Shown here: positions 7,290-10,534 of the stretch, one piece after another | Position numbering within the stretch: position 1 is the stretch's first letter | Layout of the letters: every line of letters begins with the position of its first letter | Assembly: GCA_030145595.1 (NCBI GenBank) | Contig: JAQYVG010000115.1 | Span: 1 to 10,534, forward strand | Direction of reading: 5' to 3' | Source: Desulfobacterales bacterium | Lineage (GTDB): Bacteria; Desulfobacterota; Desulfobacteria; Desulfobacterales; UBA11574 | Length of the DNA: 10,534 nucleotides | Notes under the pieces: generated by a model | Told to the model about the DNA's origin: nothing | The model's input: the letters and a program-made list of their open reading frames with translations, nothing else | The model's database searches: none | Made by a program: the position numbers and the translations under genes

Positions 7290-7318
7290 TTGACAGTTTC
7301 TTTTTTATTTTGCATAAA
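7290..7318 (+). promoter_or_regulatory. Predicted internal promoter before trmD
   Basis: TTGACA (7290-7295), a 17-base spacer and CATAAA (7313-7318, 4/6) lie in the 101-base AT-rich gap between rimM and trmD. The predicted start near 7325 would allow trmD, the SPOUT gene and rplS to be transcribed separately from ffh-rimM. Confidence 0.45.
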
Positions 7319-7356
7319 ACGACGTTTATAATTTTTTGCAGCATGGTTGTGTACTG

Positions 7357-8154
7357 ATGAATTTCATTGCCCTGACCATCTTTCCGGAAATGTTTATACC
7401 ATTTTGGGAACACGGGATTATCAAAAGGGCGATAGAGCAAAACAAAATTTGCGCAGCGGCCATCAATATCAGAGATTATGCCGAAGGCCGCCATCGTGTT
7501 ACCGATGACAGACCATACGGCGGCGGCAGTGGGATGGTGATGAAGCCCGAACCGTTGACTGCTGCCATACGGGCGGCTGCAGAGAATGCGCCGTCTTCCA
7601 GAACAATCCTGCTGTCACCTCAGGGCCGTTGCTTTAACCAGAAGGTGGCACGAGAATTAGCATCATCAAAAGGACTTATTCTGGTTTGCGGCCGTTATGA
7701 AGGTGTGGACGAGCGCATTTGTCACGAATTTATCGATGATGAAATTTCCATAGGGGATTATGTGCTGACAGGAGGTGAACTGGCGGCCATGGTCATCATC
7801 GATGCCGTCACGCGTATGATTCCGGGTACCCTCGGCGGTGAAGATTCGGCGGAAAAAGACTCGTTTTCAGACGGTGTATTGAAGCACCCCCAATATACCA
7901 GGCCCCGGATTTTCGAAGGCATGGAGGTTCCCGAAGTACTGTTGTCGGGGAACCATAAAGAGATTGAAAAATGGAGGCTTAAGACATCTCTGATACGAAC
8001 CTTTCTAAAAAGAAAGGATCTTTTGAAAGCCCGTCATATGAGCGGGCCTGAAATAGAAATTTTGAAAAAGTGGTGCCGCGATATTGAAAAACTCATATCC
8101 GACCAATCTTTACATAGCTCTGACGCATTACCCGGTGATCAACAAAAACGGTAA
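7357..8154 (+). CDS. trmD: tRNA (guanine37-N1)-methyltransferase TrmD
   Basis: SAM-dependent SPOUT enzyme that forms m1G37 next to the anticodon and so prevents +1 frameshifting. Conserved motifs are DDRPYGGGSGMVMKPEP (50-66), SPQGR (87-91), CGRYEGVDER (111-120) and the trefoil-knot segment SIGDYVLTGGELA (131-143). VTRMIPG (151-157) holds the catalytic arginine region, and EKDSFSDG (166-173) holds the catalytic aspartate. HPQYTRP (177-183) is also typical. The ATG at 7357 gives the canonical MNFIALTIFPEMF start; the in-frame TTG at 7336 would add seven non-conserved residues. No obvious Shine-Dalgarno precedes it. The last 71 bases overlap the next gene, so the final residues (about 243-265) are under double coding constraint. 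Confidence 0.97.
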   Translation: MNFIALTIFPEMFIPFWEHGIIKRAIEQNKICAAAINIRDYAEGRHRVTDDRPYGGGSGMVMKPEPLTAAIRAAAENAPSSRTILLSPQGRCFNQKVARELASSKGLILVCGRYEGVDERICHEFIDDEISIGDYVLTGGELAAMVIIDAVTRMIPGTLGGEDSAEKDSFSDGVLKHPQYTRPRIFEGMEVPEVLLSGNHKEIEKWRLKTSLIRTFLKRKDLLKARHMSGPEIEILKKWCRDIEKLISDQSLHSSDALPGDQQKR

Positions 8155-8659
8155 CATCATAGCTTCCGCTGTGACAAACCTCGATCTGCACGATATGTCA
8201 AGGGCAGCAAAGACTTACGGAGTGCGATCATTTTATGTAGTTACACCACTTGCGGATCAGCAGGAACTTGTTGAAAGAATCGTCGACCATTGGGTCAAAG
8301 GGGTTGGCGCAACGTATAATCCGAAACGGCGCGAAGCCTTGGAGTTGATTCGTGTTAAAAATTCGCTGGATGAGGTTGCCGATCATATCCGCGACAGCGC
8401 TGGATGTGCTCCAAAAACGGTTGTAACCAGCGCCAAGCGCAACCCTGGGAACATCAGTTTTAACGAGTTTCGCCAGATGCTCAGCGACGACAACCTTTAT
8501 CTTTTGATCTTCGGGACGGCCTGGGGATTGACGAACGACTTTATTACCGGTGCCGATTATATTCTTGATCCGGTAATAGGAAACACAGACTATAACCATC
8601 TGTCGGTGCGGTCGGCAACAGCCGTCATCCTGGATCGGTTGTTTGGAAACCAAAAATAA
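8084..8659 (+). CDS. SPOUT-type RNA methyltransferase (Methyltrn_RNA_4-like), TrmD neighbour
   Basis: The 191-residue protein belongs, as I recognise it, to the SAM-dependent RNA methyltransferase group represented by Thermotoga TM1570 (PF09936), often coded beside trmD. Conserved-looking stretches are LYIALTHYPVINKNG (9-23), SAVTNLDLHDMSRAAKTYGV (28-47), and the knot-type segments YLLIFGTAWGLT (139-150) and YNHLSVRSATAVILDRL (170-186). Its RNA target is not known to me. The start is a TTG at 8084 inside trmD in another frame, with no strong ribosome binding site. The family-conserved LYIAL begins only eight residues later, so a start after the trmD stop (8154) would delete the conserved N-terminus. 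Expression by coupling to trmD is inferred. The ATG-less start is the least certain point. Confidence 0.85.
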   Translation: MKNSYPTNLYIALTHYPVINKNGNIIASAVTNLDLHDMSRAAKTYGVRSFYVVTPLADQQELVERIVDHWVKGVGATYNPKRREALELIRVKNSLDEVADHIRDSAGCAPKTVVTSAKRNPGNISFNEFRQMLSDDNLYLLIFGTAWGLTNDFITGADYILDPVIGNTDYNHLSVRSATAVILDRLFGNQK

Positions 8660-8735
8660 AATCGCTTAGCGATTTTATAAACTAATAATTTTAGCGACGA
8701 AGTCGCGTTATATAAAATCGCGCAAGCGATTTTAT
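8656..8735 (+). repeat. Twin-hairpin palindromic element before rplS
   Basis: ATAAAATCGC (8656-8665) pairs with GCGATTTTAT (8669-8678) around a TTA loop. The same two ten-base arms recur at 8712-8721 and 8726-8735 around a GCAA (GNRA-type) loop. Between them GCGAC (8694-8698) pairs with GTCGC (8702-8706). The whole block is roughly palindromic about position 8700. Because the arms are identical, each left arm can pair with either right arm. The first arm includes the stop codon of the SPOUT gene, and the block ends six bases before the rplS ribosome binding site. It may be a dispersed repeat, a leader regulator, or both. Confidence 0.75.
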
Positions 8736-8751
8736 TTTGTGAGGGATCAAC

Positions 8752-9099
8752 ATGGATACAATAGATCAATTGGAAAGAGAGAATATGCGGCTTGACCTGC
8801 CCAATTTTGTCGCCGGCGATACGGTTATAGTGCATGTGAAAATCAAAGAAGGTGAAAAAGAGCGTATTCAGGCCTTTCAGGGTGTTTGTATCAGCAAACG
8901 CGGCGGCCAAATGAACGCTACCTTTACCGTACGGAAAGTTTCATACGGTATTGGGGTTGAGCGTATCTTTCCGCTTCATTCTCCCGTCATCGACAAAGTC
9001 GAAGTCGTTACTCGCGGCCGGGTTCGCCGGGCTAAAATCTATTACCTGCGTAAACTCAGAGGCAAAGCCGCGAGGATTAAGGAGCGCCGCTACACTTAG
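8752..9099 (+). CDS. rplS: 50S ribosomal protein L19
   Basis: Large-subunit protein at the 30S-50S interface. The 115-residue sequence is a full-length bL19. It has PNFVAGDTVIVHVKIKEGEK (residues 17-36), IQAFQGVCISKRGG (39-52), TFTVRKVSYGIGVERIFPLH (57-76) and the basic C-terminus RGRVRRAKIYYLRKLRGKAA. The ATG at 8752 has GAGGG (8741-8745) six bases upstream. That site lies just outside the second hairpin of the preceding element, which could affect ribosome access. It is the last tightly linked gene of the trmD cluster. Confidence 0.98.
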   Translation: MDTIDQLERENMRLDLPNFVAGDTVIVHVKIKEGEKERIQAFQGVCISKRGGQMNATFTVRKVSYGIGVERIFPLHSPVIDKVEVVTRGRVRRAKIYYLRKLRGKAARIKERRYT

Positions 9100-9120
9100 T
9101 ATAGGCGTTCTATGGAAAGT

Positions 9121-9149
9121 CCCAGACTCATGAAGTTCGGGTGTTTTTT
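9121..9149 (+). terminator. Possible intrinsic terminator after rplS
   Basis: CCCAGACT (9121-9128) can pair imperfectly with AAGTTCGGG (9133-9141), with one mismatch and one G-T. Six T residues follow at 9144-9149. The stem is modest, but its position 20 bases after the rplS stop suits the end of the trmD cluster transcript. Confidence 0.45.
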
Positions 9150-9169
9150 CCAAGAGCATTTTTAAAAAC

Positions 9170-9277
9170 ATCACGAAAGCACCCCGGTACAACAGGCTCT
9201 GCCTACGGGGCAGGCGAAATGTTGAAAGCACGAAATCAAATAACTTTCGTGTCTTCGTCTTTTCGTGCTTTCGTGAT
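9170..9277. repeat. Dispersed palindromic repeat, copy B
   Basis: ATCACGAAAGCAC (9170-9182) and GTGCTTTCGTGAT (9265-9277) are perfect 13-base terminal inverted repeats. A second perfect pair, GAAAGCACGAAA (9224-9235) against TTTCGTGCTTTC (9261-9272), lies inside. The left half aligns with the unit at 852-973 with few changes (shared AACAGGCT, CGGGGCA and GCGAAA blocks), in the same orientation. The interior between the inner arms differs. It separates rplS from rnhB, genes that are often directly adjacent. Confidence 0.75.
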
Positions 9278-9326
9278 CTATGGTTTGGCTTCCTGTTTGG
9301 TTGGAATAGGGGTTTAGAAGTGATTC

Positions 9327-9935
9327 ATGGAAGTGGATCTGTGGTTTTTCGAAAAAAAGGCCCGTGAAAAAGGTTTTTCGCAAATTGCGGGCATTGATGA
9401 AGCCGGCCGGGGCCCTCTGGCCGGTCCGGTTGTCTCCGCCGCGGTGATTTTCCCCGATTCCTTACCGCCTCTCGGTATCGACGATTCCAAAAAATTAACC
9501 CCCAAAAAACGGGATTATCTTTTCGATAAAATTTATGATTACGCTGTTGCTGTGGGCACAGGAATTGTGGGCCCCTTGGAAATTGATCGCATCAATATCC
9601 TTCAAGCCGCCCGCCTCTCCATGGTTCTCGCGGTTAAAGATCTTAAAGCCCCACCGGACTATCTGCTGATCGACGGTCCCTTCCGCATTGCATCCGACCT
9701 GCCCCAAGAGCCGATACGCAAAGGTGACAGCTTGAGCATCTCCATTGCGGCAGCATCTATCGTTGCCAAAGTAACCCGGGATCGCATCATGCAAAAATAC
9801 CATCAGGACTACCCCCAGTTTGGTTTTTCCCAGCACAAAGGCTATCCCACCAAAGCCCATAAAGCGGCGATCCGAGAATACGGCTGCTGCCCCATCCACC
9901 GAAAAAGCTTTAAGGGTGTCAAGGAATACCTGTAA
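9327..9935 (+). CDS. rnhB: Ribonuclease HII
   Basis: Endonuclease that cuts the RNA strand of RNA-DNA hybrids and removes single ribonucleotides misincorporated into DNA. The catalytic acidic residues are D24 and E25 (GIDEAGRGPLAGPVV, 22-36), D116 (LIDGPF) and D134 (KGDSLSISIAAASIVAKVTRD region). The spacings of 92 and 18 residues equal those of the E. coli enzyme. The C-terminal FSQHKGYPTKAH (167-178) is also typical. Length is 202 residues, normal. The ATG at 9327 has an AGAAG sequence (9316-9320) six bases upstream. It follows rplS as in many bacteria, but repeat copy B and a possible terminator lie between. yraN, a frequent next gene, is absent. Confidence 0.97.
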   Translation: MEVDLWFFEKKAREKGFSQIAGIDEAGRGPLAGPVVSAAVIFPDSLPPLGIDDSKKLTPKKRDYLFDKIYDYAVAVGTGIVGPLEIDRINILQAARLSMVLAVKDLKAPPDYLLIDGPFRIASDLPQEPIRKGDSLSISIAAASIVAKVTRDRIMQKYHQDYPQFGFSQHKGYPTKAHKAAIREYGCCPIHRKSFKGVKEYL

Positions 9936-10062
9936 ATTCGATAATCGTTGCATGAAGGTAGACAGCCCGAGGCTGCCGGAATTGAGCTAAAAAGGAGTGC
10001 GATTAAAAACTATATTATCTTTTTTGGCTTAAACGCACATTATAAGATATTGTATTATACTT
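9936..10062. other. Intergenic stretch with an orphan ribosome-binding-like site
   Basis: Between the convergent ends of rnhB and the Fic gene there is a short CAGCC/GGCTG hairpin (9963-9975) without a T-run, and an AAGGAG (9991-9996) in a purine-rich context. The only start nearby, a GTG overlapping the end of that site, opens an 11-codon frame and stops. I see no gene here. Confidence 0.4.
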
Positions 10063-10534
10063 TTATCCCCTGAAAAGCCTCAAATATTCTTCAAAGGCAT
10101 AAATCCGATTTCGTTTGAAGCCGGTTTGTTCCTTTAATATCTCCAGCCGTTCTAAATCATTGATTAATGCATTTGCAGCGCGCGGCGTTACACTTAAATT
10201 TTTGGCGATAGCAGAACCAGTCAAAACAGGCTTTTGGTATAAATACGAAATCAGTTTGCGTGCATTGACCGCTTTGCGTCCAAGTGTTATGATTTTCCCA
10301 TTAATGTGCTCTCTAAGGGTCAGAATATTCCTGAAAGTCTGCTGGCCTTTTTCAGCGGTTTGAATAATTGCCGTTAAAAAAAACTTAATCCACTGGATCA
10401 TATTATCAGATGATCTTACGGCAGTAAGAGCATCATAATAAGCACCCCGATTGCGTTCAAAAAAATCAGATAGATATAACGATGGCTTGTCCAGTATCCC
10501 ATGACTCATCAAATAAAGGGTAATTAATAAGCGG
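10063..10534 (-). CDS. Fic family protein, C-terminal part (runs off the window)
   Basis: Fic proteins usually transfer AMP or another nucleotide group to target proteins. The visible 156 residues start RLLITLYLMSHGIL at the window edge. In this family that segment directly follows the HPFxDGNGRxGR active-site motif, so the motif itself lies just outside and cannot be checked. The segment KPSLYLSDFFERNRGAYYDAL continues the Fic fold. The last 60 or so residues look like a winged helix: LISYLYQKPVLTGSAIAKN, then VTPRAANALINDLERLEIL, ending in a basic turn. This is the frequent Fic plus C-terminal DNA-binding-domain architecture. A TTG at 10512 could look like a start, but the frame is open to the edge and the upstream residues are family-conserved, so this is a truncated view of a longer gene. 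It faces rnhB tail to tail. No antitoxin partner is visible. Confidence 0.88.
   Translation of the reverse strand, partial: RLLITLYLMSHGILDKPSLYLSDFFERNRGAYYDALTAVRSSDNMIQWIKFFLTAIIQTAEKGQQTFRNILTLREHINGKIITLGRKAVNARKLISYLYQKPVLTGSAIAKNLSVTPRAANALINDLERLEILKEQTGFKRNRIYAFEEYLRLFRG

Noticed and set aside
8228..8653. 141-codon minus-strand open frame inside the SPOUT gene
   Set aside because: It lies fully opposite a conserved coding region, and its translation lacks recognisable motifs.
9495..9953. 152-codon minus-strand open frame opposite rnhB
   Set aside because: The plus frame carries all RNase HII catalytic residues; the minus frame is a compositional shadow.
9952..9990. 12-codon open frame after rnhB
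   Set aside because: It is too short, has no ribosome binding site and no sign of coding conservation can be judged from one sequence.

Overview
The window looks like an ordinary chromosomal housekeeping segment from a Gram-negative bacterium, most likely a member of the Desulfobacterota (former Deltaproteobacteria). This is inferred from the gene order, moderate GC content, the SPOUT methyltransferase inserted between trmD and rplS, and the style of the palindromic intergenic repeats. No marker gene here fixes the taxon. No plasmid, phage, CRISPR or insertion-sequence gene is visible.

Layout. Left part: nth (endonuclease III, minus strand) has an inverted-repeat element at its 3' end. After a 314-base gap containing a second repeat element comes a PP-loop tRNA-thiolation-type protein (plus), then a DEAD-box RNA helicase (plus). 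The helicase leader carries a consensus-like promoter followed by a very good intrinsic terminator just before the ribosome binding site. rlmN (minus) converges on the helicase and diverges from ffh.

Middle and right: the classical trmD translation cluster on the plus strand, ffh - rpsP - khpA - rimM - trmD - SPOUT methyltransferase - rplS - rnhB. A TTGACA promoter precedes ffh and a second sits inside the cluster before trmD. Twin identical-stem hairpins fill the gap before rplS. A possible terminator and a second copy of the dispersed repeat separate rplS from rnhB. At the right edge is the C-terminal part of a Fic-family protein (minus) that runs off the window.

The genes fit a common theme of RNA and ribosome maintenance: protein targeting (Ffh), ribosomal proteins S16 and L19, 16S maturation (RimM), tRNA and rRNA methylation (TrmD, RlmN, SPOUT protein), tRNA thiolation (PP-loop protein), RNA remodelling (helicase, KhpA) and nucleic-acid repair (Nth, RNase HII). 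I found no convincing new multi-gene system. The most interesting items are regulatory or repeat structures: the terminator in the helicase leader, the alternative-pairing hairpins before rplS, the paired dispersed repeats, and the 71-base overlap of trmD with the SPOUT gene.
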